A stretch of DNA of 64,000 bases from Aliihoeflea sp. 40Bstr573 (GTDB lineage: Bacteria > Pseudomonadota > Alphaproteobacteria > Rhizobiales > Rhizobiaceae): the NCBI RefSeq assembly GCF_024105655.1, contig NZ_JAAAMH010000001.1, forward strand, positions 186,001-250,000, in the 5' to 3' direction. Under the pieces are notes generated by a model. The model made no database searches. It was not told the DNA's origin and saw nothing but the letters and a program-made list of their open reading frames with translations. The position numbers were made by a program, and so were the translations under genes. Below are positions 29,067 to 38,844 of this stretch, one piece after another (positions within the stretch are counted from its first letter, which is position 1; each line of letters begins with the position of its first letter).

Positions 29067-29726
29067 TTGACTTCGATGAAGCATGCCGTTGCCGTTACGG
29101 CTCTCATTTTCGCAGCCGGTTGCACGACCGACCCATTCACCGGCGAACAGCGCATGTCCAACACAGCTGGCGGTGCAGCCATCGGCGCCGGGCTCGGCGC
29201 CCTTGCGGGTCTCGCCGTCGGCGGCAGTGACCGTGCGCAGCGCAACGCCGTTCTGATCGGCGCCGGTGTCGGCGCGCTGGGTGGCGGCGCGATCGGCAAT
29301 TATATGGATCGCCAGGAAAACGAGTTGCGCCAGCAGCTTCAGGGTACCGGCGTTTCAGTGACGCGCCAGGGCGATCAGATCGTCCTGAACATGCCTTCGA
29401 ACGTTACCTTCGACACCGATCAGGATCAGGTGCGCGGCGAGTTCTACAACACGCTGAACTCGGTCGCCCTCGTCCTTCGCCGCTATGAGCAGACAGTCGT
29501 CGACGTCAACGGTCACACCGATTCAACCGGCAACCCGGCCTACAATCAGGCTCTTTCGGAGCGTCGGGCGCTTTCGGTGGCGAACTATCTCAATGCTCAA
29601 GGCATCGATGGCCGTCGCTTTGCTGTCAACGGTTTCGGCGATCGCCAGCCGGTGACCACGAACGCGACGCCCGAAGGACGCCAGCAGAACCGCCGCGTCG
29701 AAATCTACCTCGCTCCGATCACCTGA
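29067..29726 (+). CDS. OmpA-domain lipoprotein with glycine-zipper segment (YiaD-like)
   Basis: An outer-membrane lipoprotein expected to bind peptidoglycan. After the lipobox-type FAAGC (Cys about residue 18) come a glycine-zipper region (AAIGAGLGALAGLAVGG and VLIGAGVGALGGGAIG, residues about 35-85) and a C-terminal OmpA domain with VDVNGHTDSTGNPAYN, LSERRALSVANYL and NRRVEIYL, which hold the diaminopimelate-binding Asp and Arg. Start: GGAGGG sits four bases before TTG 29067, while the first ATG (29076) is 13 bases from it, so I prefer TTG; using ATG removes three residues. A strong terminator follows 20 bases after the stop. Confidence 0.88.
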   Translation: MTSMKHAVAVTALIFAAGCTTDPFTGEQRMSNTAGGAAIGAGLGALAGLAVGGSDRAQRNAVLIGAGVGALGGGAIGNYMDRQENELRQQLQGTGVSVTRQGDQIVLNMPSNVTFDTDQDQVRGEFYNTLNSVALVLRRYEQTVVDVNGHTDSTGNPAYNQALSERRALSVANYLNAQGIDGRRFAVNGFGDRQPVTTNATPEGRQQNRRVEIYLAPIT

Positions 29727-29746
29727 CCCGGCGGTTCTGACGAATC

Positions 29747-29782
29747 AAAAAAGGCCCCGGAAGTTCCGGGGCCTATTTCTTT
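29747..29782. terminator. Bidirectional terminator between the OmpA-domain gene and psuG
   Basis: A 9-bp stem GGCCCCGGA/TCCGGGGCC with a three-base loop is flanked by six A on the left and a T-rich run on the right, so it can end both convergent transcripts. Confidence 0.9.
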
Positions 29783-29784
29783 CA

Positions 29785-30696
29785 TCAAAGCGACTTGGCG
29801 ATTTGCGCCGCCAACCGGGCGTTGTTTTCGACCAGCGCGATGTTCGTCTTCAGGCTCGCGCCTTCGGTGAGTTCCAGCAAACGGCCAAGGAGATAGGGCG
29901 TAACTGCCTTGCCGCTGATGCCCTTGGGGCCAAGCTCGCCTTGCGCCTGCGCGATATGACCCGACATGACCTCGGCCGGAATTTCCTCGTCCTGCGGCAC
30001 CGGATTGGCAACCAGCATGCCGCCGCGAAGACCAAGTTCCTGCCGCGTGGCGTGAAACCGCGCGATGGCCGCTGCCTCGTCGAGGCGCAGCGGCGCGGGC
30101 AGGGCGGAGCGCGAGGACCAGAAAGCCGGCATGACGTCTGTGCGATAGCCGACGACCGGAACGCCGCGCGTCTCCAGCACTTCGATCGTCTTCTCCACGT
30201 CGAGGATGGCCTTCGCGCCGGCCGACACCACGATGACTGGCGTAAGCGCCAATTCGTCGAGATCGGCAGAAATGTCGAAGCTGCTCTCCGCTCCCTTGTG
30301 GACCCCACCGATGCCGCCCGTTGCAAAGACCCGGATGCCGGCGAGCTCGGCCGCGATCATCGTCGCGGCCACGGTGGTACCTCCGGTTTTCTTCTGAGCC
30401 ACAGCGAAGGCGATGTCGGCGCGCGACAGCTTCATCACGTCCTTCGCCTGCGCGAGTGCGTTACGCTCCAGATCTGTAAGCCCGATCTTGATCCGGCCGT
30501 CGACTACGGCAATCGTAGCCGGCACGGCTCCTTCTTCGCGGATGATTGCCTCGACGCGTGCCGCCATCTCGCCATTCTGCGGATAGGGCATGCCATGGGT
30601 GATGATCGTGCTCTCGAGCGCGACGATGGGCTTGCCGGTGGCCTTCGCGGCGGCAACCTCGGCGCTATAGTCGAGATAGGCGTGGCTTGGCGTCAT
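29785..30696 (-). CDS. psuG: Pseudouridine-5'-phosphate glycosidase
   Basis: Cleaves the C-C bond of pseudouridine 5'-phosphate to uracil and ribose 5-phosphate, in the cytoplasm. The 303-residue protein has family hallmarks VALESTIITHGMPYPQN near the N-terminus (catalytic Glu), KTGGTTVAATM, VFATGGIGGVHKGAE, and the C-terminal TPYLLGRLLELTEG with TNIALVENNARLAA. I chose ATG 30696, one base after the psuK stop; an upstream in-frame ATG at 30765 lies inside psuK and adds residues foreign to the family. It forms a two-gene operon with the kinase and ends at a shared terminator. Confidence 0.94.
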   Translation of the reverse strand: MTPSHAYLDYSAEVAAAKATGKPIVALESTIITHGMPYPQNGEMAARVEAIIREEGAVPATIAVVDGRIKIGLTDLERNALAQAKDVMKLSRADIAFAVAQKKTGGTTVAATMIAAELAGIRVFATGGIGGVHKGAESSFDISADLDELALTPVIVVSAGAKAILDVEKTIEVLETRGVPVVGYRTDVMPAFWSSRSALPAPLRLDEAAAIARFHATRQELGLRGGMLVANPVPQDEEIPAEVMSGHIAQAQGELGPKGISGKAVTPYLLGRLLELTEGASLKTNIALVENNARLAAQIAKSL

Positions 30697-30697
30697 G

Positions 30698-31639
30698 TCA
30701 GGCTCCGATGACTTTTGGCACGTCGGCCAGGCGTTTGAACAGTTCGGCTTCGCCGAAATCCGCAACGACCGTCTCGCTCTGGATCGTCAGCGAAGCGGCG
30801 GCGATGCCATGGCGCACAGCTTCATGGAAGTCCAGCCCTTGCAGCATGCGCGCCATCGTCACGCCGGCGAGCGAATCGCCTGCGCCTGTGACATCTCGTA
30901 CGTTTGGCGTAGGGGGTGGCGCCAGCGTTGAAAGGCGTCCGTCCTCCAGAACGAGCATGCTGCCGCTGCCCGATGTGACCACGGCGCGCGCCAGCCCCGT
31001 CGCGGCGAGAGCGCGCGCCAACGCTTTGTTGGGCGCGCTTGCACCAAGCCCACTAAGCGCTCCTGCTTCGTTGCGGTTGACGAAAAGGACCGAAAGCAAA
31101 CCGAGAATCGGTCTCAACCGGATCACCTTGGCTGGCGAAACGCCGATTGCAAAGAGAGGCAGGGTCCCGATCGCAGCGGCAAGCCGCTCGAGCGCTGGTT
31201 GGGGCAAGTTAGCGTCGGTCAGCACGCCATCTTTGCCGTCGAGCGCGTCGCGGAAAGGACGGCGGCGCAGTTGCTTGTCGAAAGCCTGCTCGTAAAGAGC
31301 CATGTCGGCAAAGCCGCAGACGAGTTCGCCGCCCTCCTCGAGGATCGCCGTATAGCTGGGCGTCGATCTGTCGAGGAACGTCGCGGACAAATCGAAAATG
31401 CCGGCAGCGTCAATCGCGCGCTGGACCATCTGGCCGGCTGAGTCGCCGCCCCGAACGGAAAGCAACGCACCCTGTGCGCCGGCGAGACAAGCGTTTCGAA
31501 GTGCATTGAACGCGCCGCCGCCCACTTCCTCGCGCATCGTGCCCGGGTTGGAGGCGCCGCTGCGGTAAGGCCCAGAAACAACGCCGCGCCGATCTATGTG
31601 CGCCCCTCCGATGGCGAGAATCGCAGGACGATCAGTCAC
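30698..31639 (-). CDS. psuK: PfkB-family carbohydrate kinase, probable pseudouridine kinase
   Basis: A 313-residue ribokinase-like enzyme. The N-terminal PfkB region contains EEVGGGAFNALRNACLAG and the C-terminal signature is DVTGAGDSLAGVTMARML, in which GAGD carries the catalytic Asp and anion hole. Pseudouridine kinase phosphorylates pseudouridine at the 5' position, making the substrate of PsuG. The assignment rests on the one-base spacing to psuG in the same direction; by sequence alone other nucleoside or sugar substrates are possible. It is divergent from recA, and its start lies 69 bases from the recA SOS box. Confidence 0.85.
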   Translation of the reverse strand: MTDRPAILAIGGAHIDRRGVVSGPYRSGASNPGTMREEVGGGAFNALRNACLAGAQGALLSVRGGDSAGQMVQRAIDAAGIFDLSATFLDRSTPSYTAILEEGGELVCGFADMALYEQAFDKQLRRRPFRDALDGKDGVLTDANLPQPALERLAAAIGTLPLFAIGVSPAKVIRLRPILGLLSVLFVNRNEAGALSGLGASAPNKALARALAATGLARAVVTSGSGSMLVLEDGRLSTLAPPPTPNVRDVTGAGDSLAGVTMARMLQGLDFHEAVRHGIAAASLTIQSETVVADFGEAELFKRLADVPKVIGA

Positions 31640-31707
31640 GGACGTCGTCCGACGATCGCGACGCCACGTGTAGCAAAAGGCCGCATTGATATCTCACGAA
31701 CGGTACG

Positions 31708-31722
31708 GAACATATTTCGAAC
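31708..31722 (+). promoter_or_regulatory. SOS box (LexA site) upstream of recA
   Basis: The segment reads GAAC-ATATTTC-GAAC, an exact match to the alphaproteobacterial LexA consensus GAAC-N7-GAAC. A further GAAC at 31698-31701 precedes it with a six-base gap. A possible promoter (TTGATA at 31686, ACATAT at 31710, 18-base spacing) would place the box over the -10 region; a second candidate is TTGCCA with TACAAA further downstream. The promoter calls are weak, the box is strong. Confidence 0.88.
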
Positions 31723-31846
31723 ACGCAAATGAAACCCTCGTAATACCAGTGGCTTAGACCTACTTGCCAAAACGGAACAAAAAAGGTACAAAAATCTACG
31801 GGACACGGAACTGTCCATCTTCGCTGACCAGCACGGGGTATGTATC

Positions 31847-32941
<1,095 letters not shown>

Positions 32942-32964
32942 TCCGCATCGGTATTGAAGCCTTT

Positions 32965-32993
32965 AGGCCGCCGCTCACCCGGCGGCCTTTTTG
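32965..32993 (+). terminator. Rho-independent terminator after recA
   Basis: A 9-bp stem AGGCCGCCG/CGGCGGCCT with a six-base loop (CTCACC) is followed by five T. It lies 24 bases after the recA stop and isolates recA from alaS. Confidence 0.92.
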
Positions 32994-33122
32994 TGTTCGA
33001 CGTGCCTGACAAAGCCGAACGTCGGCTACCGTCTCGGATTTCTGGACAGTGCAGGGGCCCGACGCTAAAAGGCCTTTCCTCTCCCCCGATGGCGGGGCCA
33101 GTCAGCACGTAAAGGTTTGCAG

Positions 33123-35783
33123 ATGAGTGGCGTCAACGAAATCCGATCGACCTTCCTCGACTACTTCCGGAAGAACGGTCACGAGGCGGTCGCGTCGAGC
33201 CCGCTCGTCCCGCGCAACGATCCGACGCTGATGTTCACCAATGCCGGCATGGTGCAATTCAAGAACGTCTTTACCGGTCTCGAGACGCGCCCTTATTCGC
33301 GCGCGGCGACTGCGCAGAAATGCGTGCGTGCCGGCGGCAAGCACAACGATCTCGACAATGTCGGCTACACGGCGCGCCACCACACCTTCTTCGAGATGCT
33401 GGGGAATTTTTCGTTTGGCGACTATTTCAAGGAAGAGGCCATCACGCTCGCCTGGAACCTAATCACCAGGGAGTACGGCATCGACCCCACGCGTCTCGTC
33501 GTCACCGTCTACCACACCGACGATGAAGCAGCTTTGCTGTGGAAGAAGATCGCCGGCCTTGCAGACGATCGCATCATCCGCATCGCAACGAGCGACAATT
33601 TCTGGGCGATGGGAGATACGGGCCCATGCGGCCCGTGCTCGGAAATCTTCTACGATCACGGAGAGGGCATTCCCGGTGGGCCTCCCGGTAGCCCGGACGA
33701 GGACGGCGACCGCTTTATCGAGATCTGGAACCTCGTCTTCATGCAGTACGAGCAGATCTCGAAGGATGTGCGCGTCGACCTGCCTCGCCCGTCGATCGAC
33801 ACCGGCATGGGGCTGGAGCGCATCGCGGCTGTCCTTCAGGGCGAGCATGACAATTACGACATCGATCTCTTTCGCGCGCTGATACGCGCCTCGGAGGAAG
33901 CGACGGGCGTCAAGGCGGAAGGCAAGAATCGCGCGAGCCATCGGGTCATTGCCGATCATCTGCGCGCGTCGAGCTTCCTCATCGCTGATGGCGTGCTGCC
34001 GTCGAACGAAGGCCGCGGTTACGTCCTGCGCCGCATCATGCGTCGGGCGATGCGCCATGCGCAGCTTCTCGGTGCCTCCGATCCGTTGATGTGGCGTCTC
34101 GTGCCAGCGCTCGTGCGTGAGATGGGCCAGGCGTATCCTGAACTCGTGCGCGGACAGGCGCTCATCACCGAGACGCTGAAGCTGGAAGAATCGCGATTCC
34201 GCAAGACGTTGGCGCGCGGTCTCGGCCTGCTTTCCGATGCGACGGAAAAACTCGGCGAGGGCGATCGGCTCGATGGCGAGACGGCATTCAAGCTATACGA
34301 TACTTACGGCTTCCCGCTCGACCTGACGCAGGATGCGCTGCGCCAGCGCGGCATTTCCGTAGACACTGATGCCTTCTCCGCTGCCATGGAGCGGCAAAAG
34401 GCTGAGGCGCGGGCCAACTGGGCAGGCTCCGGCGAGGCGGCGACCGAAACCGTTTGGTTCGCCATCCGCGACCAGGTCGGCGCAACCGAGTTCCTCGGCT
34501 ATGACACCGAGGCTGCCGAAGGTGTGATCGCCGCTATCGTCAAAGCCAGCACACGGGTGGACGGCGCGTCCGAAGGTGACGAAGTCGCGATCGTCGTCAA
34601 CCAGACACCTTTCTACGGCGAATCTGGCGGGCAGGTCGGCGATACCGGCCGCATCTTGGGCGAAGGTTTTGCCGTTGACGTGACCGACACGCAGAAGAAG
34701 GCCGACGGGCTGTTCGTGCATTTCGGCCGTGTAATTTCGGGCACGGTAAGGTCCGGTGCGGCAGTTGAGCTCAAGGTCGATGCGGCACGCCGCGCACGCA
34801 TCCGCCGCAATCACTCGGCGACACACCTCATTCACGAGGCGCTGCGCGAGGTGCTTGGGACACATGTCGCGCAGAAGGGCTCACTCGTCGCGCCTGATCG
34901 CCTGCGGTTCGACTTTTCGCATCCTAAACCGATCGCGGCCGATGAGCTTGCGCGTATCGAAGAACTCTCCAACGAGATCGTGCTGCAGAACGCACCGGTG
35001 ACGACACGCCTGATGGCGGTCGACGACGCGATCGCGGAAGGCGCGATGGCGCTCTTTGGCGAAAAGTACGGCGACGAGGTTCGTGTTGTTTCGATGGGTA
35101 TGGCACTTCATGTTGATAAGGCCGGCAAGAGCTATTCGACCGAGCTGTGCGGCGGAACCCATGTCGGCGCGACCGGCGACATCGGCATCATCCGCCTGCT
35201 GGCCGAGGGTGCCGTCGCCTCGGGCGTGCGACGGATCGAGGCGCTGACGGGCGAGGCCGCGCGCCAGCACCTCGATGAGCAGGACAAGCGTCTCAAAGCG
35301 GCTGCCGCTGCGCTGAAGGTCGCACCGGCAGATGTCGTAACGCGCCTCGAGGCGGTTCTCGATGAGCGCAAGAAGCTCGAGCGAGAACTCTCCGATGCCC
35401 GCAAGAAGCTGGCGCTCGTCGGCGGCGCGGGCCCGGCCGGCGCGCAGGAGCCGGAAACCGTTGCCGGTATCGGCTTCCTCGGTCGCGTCGTCCCGGGCGT
35501 TTTAGCCAAGGACCTGAAGCCGCTCGCGGATGAGGGCAAGTCGTCGGTCGGCTCCGGCGTCGTCGTCTTCGTCGGTACGGATGACGGCAAGGCCAGCATC
35601 GTCGTCGGCGTCACCGACGACCTGACCGCCCGGTACAGCGCCGTCGACCTCGTTCGCGCTGCCGCCGCCGCCATCGGTGGAAAGGGAGGTGGTGGCCGCC
35701 CCGACATGGCACAGGCCGGTGGCCCCGACGCGGCGAATGCCGATGCGGCCATTGCCGCCGTTCGGGGAGCGCTTGCCGGCTGA
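33123..35783 (+). CDS. alaS: Alanyl-tRNA synthetase
   Basis: Class II synthetase charging tRNA-Ala. The 886-residue protein has the N-terminal aminoacylation core ([27 protein letters not shown]), the tRNA-recognition domain, an editing domain with [11 protein letters not shown] (HxxxH zinc/active site) and [13 protein letters not shown] carrying the remaining Cys and His, and a C-terminal C-Ala domain with Gly-rich [16 protein letters not shown] near the end. Length is standard. The ATG at 33123 is seven bases after AAAGG; a TTG at 33117 also fits the frame. The 130 bases between the recA terminator and the start show no leader peptide or T-box. Confidence 0.97.
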   Translation: MSGVNEIRSTFLDYFRKNGHEAVASSPLVPRNDPTLMFTNAGMVQFKNVFTGLETRPYSRAATAQKCVRAGGKHNDLDNVGYTARHHTFFEMLGNFSFGDYFKEEAITLAWNLITREYGIDPTRLVVTVYHTDDEAALLWKKIAGLADDRIIRIATSDNFWAMGDTGPCGPCSEIFYDHGEGIPGGPPGSPDEDGDRFIEIWNLVFMQYEQISKDVRVDLPRPSIDTGMGLERIAAVLQGEHDNYDIDLFRALIRASEEATGVKAEGKNRASHRVIADHLRASSFLIADGVLPSNEGRGYVLRRIMRRAMRHAQLLGASDPLMWRLVPALVREMGQAYPELVRGQALITETLKLEESRFRKTLARGLGLLSDATEKLGEGDRLDGETAFKLYDTYGFPLDLTQDALRQRGISVDTDAFSAAMERQKAEARANWAGSGEAATETVWFAIRDQVGATEFLGYDTEAAEGVIAAIVKASTRVDGASEGDEVAIVVNQTPFYGESGGQVGDTGRILGEGFAVDVTDTQKKADGLFVHFGRVISGTVRSGAAVELKVDAARRARIRRNHSATHLIHEALREVLGTHVAQKGSLVAPDRLRFDFSHPKPIAADELARIEELSNEIVLQNAPVTTRLMAVDDAIAEGAMALFGEKYGDEVRVVSMGMALHVDKAGKSYSTELCGGTHVGATGDIGIIRLLAEGAVASGVRRIEALTGEAARQHLDEQDKRLKAAAAALKVAPADVVTRLEAVLDERKKLERELSDARKKLALVGGAGPAGAQEPETVAGIGFLGRVVPGVLAKDLKPLADEGKSSVGSGVVVFVGTDDGKASIVVGVTDDLTARYSAVDLVRAAAAAIGGKGGGGRPDMAQAGGPDAANADAAIAAVRGALAG

Positions 35784-35804
35784 TCGGCACAGCGATCCAG
35801 AACT

Positions 35805-35836
35805 AAAAAAGCCGCGGAACAATCCGCGGCTTTTTC
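35805..35836. terminator. Bidirectional terminator between alaS and gltA
   Basis: An 8-bp stem GCCGCGGA/TCCGCGGC with a four-base loop is flanked by six A on one side and five T on the other, serving both convergent genes. Confidence 0.92.
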
Positions 35837-35860
35837 TTGGTTAGACTAGGACTGCGCAGA

Positions 35861-37150
35861 TCAGCGCTTGGCGATCGGCACGTAATCGCGTTCCGCCGGG
35901 CCAGTGTAGAGCTGGCGCGGGCGGCCGATCTTCTGGTTCGGGTCCTCGATCATTTCCTTCCACTGCGCGACCCATCCAACCGTGCGCGCGAGCGCGAACA
36001 GCACGGTGAACATGGTCGTGGGGAACCCGAGGGCCTTGAGGGTGATGCCCGAATAGAAGTCGATGTTCGGGTAGAGCTTCTTCTCAATGAAGTACTCATC
36101 GGTGAGGGCGATGCGCTCCAGTTCCATCGCGACGTCGAGCAGCGGATCGTCCTTGATTCCGAGCTCGCCGAGAACCTCATGCGTGGTCTTCTGCATGATC
36201 TTGGCGCGCGGATCGTAGTTCTTGTAGACCCGGTGGCCGAAGCCCATCAGGCGGAAGGGATCGTTCTTGTCCTTGGCGCGTGCGATGAACTCGGGGATCT
36301 TGTCGACAGAGCCGATCTCCGAGAGCATGTTCAGCGCCGCCTCGTTGGCTCCGCCATGTGCAGGACCCCACAGGCATGCGATGCCTGCGGCGATGCAGGC
36401 AAACGGGTTGGCCCCCGAAGAACCCGCAAGACGCACGGTCGAGGTCGACGCGTTCTGCTCGTGGTCGGCGTGCAGGATGAAGATGCGCTCCATGGCGCGC
36501 GCCAGCACGGGATTGACCTTGTACTCCTCGCACGGCACGGCAAAGCACATGTGCAGGAAGTTGGCCGCGAAGGAGAGCTCGTTCTTCGGATAAACGAAGG
36601 GCTGGCCGATATGGTACTTGAACGCCATGGCGGCGATCGTCGGCATTTTTGCGATCAGCCGAATCGAGGCGACCATGCGGTGGTGCGGGTCGGAGATGTC
36701 GGTCGAGTCGTGGTAGAAGGCCGACAGCGCGCCCACCACGCCGCACATCACGGCCATCGGATGCGCATCGCGGCGGAAGCCGGTGAAAAAGCGCGACAGC
36801 TGCTCGTGCACCATCGTGTGGTGCGTGACGCGGTAATCGAAGTCTTCCTTTTGCGCCTTGGTCGGCAGTTCGCCGTAAAGCAGGAGGTAGCAGGTCTCGA
36901 GGAAGTCGCCGTGCTCGGCGAGCTGGTCGATCGGGTAGCCGCGGTGGAGCAGAATACCCTCGTCACCATCGATATAGGTGATCTCCGATTCGCAGCTCGC
37001 GGTCGAGGTGAAGCCGGGATCGTAGGTGAAGGCACCCGTGTTCTTGTAGAGCGTCGAGATGTCGATGACGTCCGGACCGACCGAGCCTTTTCGCACCTTG
37101 AATTCGTGGGCGTCGCCATCGAATTCGAGTTTTGCCGTCCCTTCAGTCAT
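35861..37150 (-). CDS. gltA: Citrate synthase
   Basis: Condenses oxaloacetate and acetyl-CoA, the entry step of the TCA cycle. The 429-residue protein is the type II hexameric form found in Gram-negative bacteria: [15 protein letters not shown] near residue 105, catalytic His in [15 protein letters not shown] (about 265) and [14 protein letters not shown] (about 305), and catalytic Asp in [15 protein letters not shown] (about 362). It is read from its own 150-base upstream region, which separates it from gltX2 on the same strand; the terminator downstream is shared with alaS. Confidence 0.98.
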   Translation of the reverse strand: MTEGTAKLEFDGDAHEFKVRKGSVGPDVIDISTLYKNTGAFTYDPGFTSTASCESEITYIDGDEGILLHRGYPIDQLAEHGDFLETCYLLLYGELPTKAQKEDFDYRVTHHTMVHEQLSRFFTGFRRDAHPMAVMCGVVGALSAFYHDSTDISDPHHRMVASIRLIAKMPTIAAMAFKYHIGQPFVYPKNELSFAANFLHMCFAVPCEEYKVNPVLARAMERIFILHADHEQNASTSTVRLAGSSGANPFACIAAGIACLWGPAHGGANEAALNMLSEIGSVDKIPEFIARAKDKNDPFRLMGFGHRVYKNYDPRAKIMQKTTHEVLGELGIKDDPLLDVAMELERIALTDEYFIEKKLYPNIDFYSGITLKALGFPTTMFTVLFALARTVGWVAQWKEMIEDPNQKIGRPRQLYTGPAERDYVPIAKR

Positions 37151-37301
37151 ATCAACACCTCATTCATGCGGAAGACATTCTGTTGGCAGTGCATCATTGT
37201 CATAGATCATAACCAACGTGCCGCCGTGCGAGCACTAGCTAGCGCATTTGCAATGCCCTGCCAAGTTCACCGACAGTTGCGTGCTGCGCTGCGAAGGCGC
37301 T

Positions 37302-38726
37302 TCACTTTTCAGCCTGATCGCGCAACCGGCCAAGACTTTCTTCGCGCCCCAGGACAGCCAGGACGTCGAAGACGCCTGGAGAAACCGAGCGGCCCGTCAG
37401 CGCTGCACGAAGGGGTTGCGCGGCCTTGCCGAGCTTCAATCCGGTCTCTTCCGCATAGGCACGCACGGCGCTCTCGGTTTCAGGGGCGTTCCACTCGGCG
37501 ACGGCTTCCAGCCGGGGCAGAAGATCGCGCACGACGGCGCGTCCGCCATCGGCGAGAATCTGCTCGGCTTTCTCCTCCATAGGCAGCGGACGGGCAGCGA
37601 ACAGGAACGCCGCGCCGTCCTTCAACTCGACCAACGTCTTGGCGCGGTCCTTGAGGCCGGTCATCGCGGCAAGAAGCTGTGCGCGGCGTTCCGGCGTCAG
37701 CGCGGCGAGCATCTCATCGCCGCTGGGCAGATAGGGCAGTGTCGCCTCGAAACGAGCGAGGAGGTCGGCATCGTCGCTCTGACGCATGTAGACGCCGTTC
37801 AGCGCTTCCAGCTTGGCGAAGTCGAAGCGCGCCGCGCCCTTGTTGACGTCCTCGATCTCGAACCAATCGATCATCTGCTCAAGCGTCATGATCTCGTCGT
37901 CGCCATGGCTCCACCCCAGGCGAACGAGATAGTTGCGCAGCGCTGCTGGCAGGTAGCCCATCTCGCGATAGGCCTCGACGCCGAGCGCGCCGTGACGCTT
38001 GGACAGCTTGGCGCCGTCCGCGCCGTGGATCAGCGGGATATGCGCCATCACCGGCACGTCCCATCCCATGGCCTGGTAGATGATGGTCTGGCGCGCGGCA
38101 TTGGTCAGATGATCGTCGCCGCGGATGATGTGCGTGACGCCCATGTCGTGGTCATCGATGACGACCGCGTGCATGTAGGTCGGATTGCCATCCGAGCGCA
38201 GGATGATGAAATCGTCGAGATCCTTGTTGGGAAAGCGGACCTCGCCCTGCACTTTGTCGGCGACGATGGTGTAGCCTTCCTGCGGCGCCTTGATGCGCAC
38301 GACTGGCTTGACACCTGCAGGCGCCTCGGACGGGTCGCGATCGCGCCAGCGCCCGTCATAGCGCGGCGGCTTGCCTTCGGCGCGGGCCTTCTCGCGCATC
38401 TCCGTCAGTTCTTCTGGCGAAGCGTAGCAATAATAGGCCTTGCCGCGTTTGACGAGTTCCTCGCCGACCTCGCGGTGGCGCTCGGCGCGCTCGAACTGCG
38501 AGACTGGCTCGCCGTCCCAATCCAGGCCGAGCCACTTCAGTCCATCGAGGATCGCGGCGGTCGCGGCATCCGTTGAGCGCTCTCGGTCGGTGTCCTCGAT
38601 GCGCAACAGCATCTCGCCGCCCGTATGCTTGGCATAGAGCCAATTGAAGAGCGCTGTGCGCGCACCGCCGATATGAAGATAGCCGGTGGGCGAGGGGGCA
38701 AAGCGGGTGACGACCTTGGAGGACAT
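37302..38726 (-). CDS. gltX2: Glutamyl-tRNA synthetase, second paralogue
   Basis: A 474-residue class I synthetase with [20 protein letters not shown] (HIGH motif) and [13 protein letters not shown] (KMSKS motif), the canonical form of both. The C-terminal anticodon-binding helical domain is complete and ends in [11 protein letters not shown]. It is the more standard of the two paralogues in the window. In bacteria with two gltX genes, one often serves tRNA-Glu and the other tRNA-Gln; assignment needs anticodon-binding comparison. A GGAGCAGCC segment precedes the ATG. It is divergent from comEC across 118 bases. Confidence 0.95.
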   Translation of the reverse strand: MSSKVVTRFAPSPTGYLHIGGARTALFNWLYAKHTGGEMLLRIEDTDRERSTDAATAAILDGLKWLGLDWDGEPVSQFERAERHREVGEELVKRGKAYYCYASPEELTEMREKARAEGKPPRYDGRWRDRDPSEAPAGVKPVVRIKAPQEGYTIVADKVQGEVRFPNKDLDDFIILRSDGNPTYMHAVVIDDHDMGVTHIIRGDDHLTNAARQTIIYQAMGWDVPVMAHIPLIHGADGAKLSKRHGALGVEAYREMGYLPAALRNYLVRLGWSHGDDEIMTLEQMIDWFEIEDVNKGAARFDFAKLEALNGVYMRQSDDADLLARFEATLPYLPSGDEMLAALTPERRAQLLAAMTGLKDRAKTLVELKDGAAFLFAARPLPMEEKAEQILADGGRAVVRDLLPRLEAVAEWNAPETESAVRAYAEETGLKLGKAAQPLRAALTGRSVSPGVFDVLAVLGREESLGRLRDQAEK

Positions 38727-38844
38727 GGCTGCTCCTGGAGAACTGGGGGAGGCACACGGGCTCGACGCTTTGCGGGCGCTGTGGCCATTCGTGCTGGCTC
38801 ATGTAGCATAGGCGGCCTGAGGCGCAAGCGGGCGGGCAGGGGAT

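Noticed and set aside
32994-33122. Leader peptide, T-box or riboswitch before alaS
   Set aside because: No Ala-rich short frame, tRNA-pairing element or competing hairpins could be seen in these 129 bases.
35837-37582. A 581-codon frame opposite gltA and the end of gltX2
   Set aside because: Same GC effect; it crosses two certain genes and a terminator and resembles no protein family.
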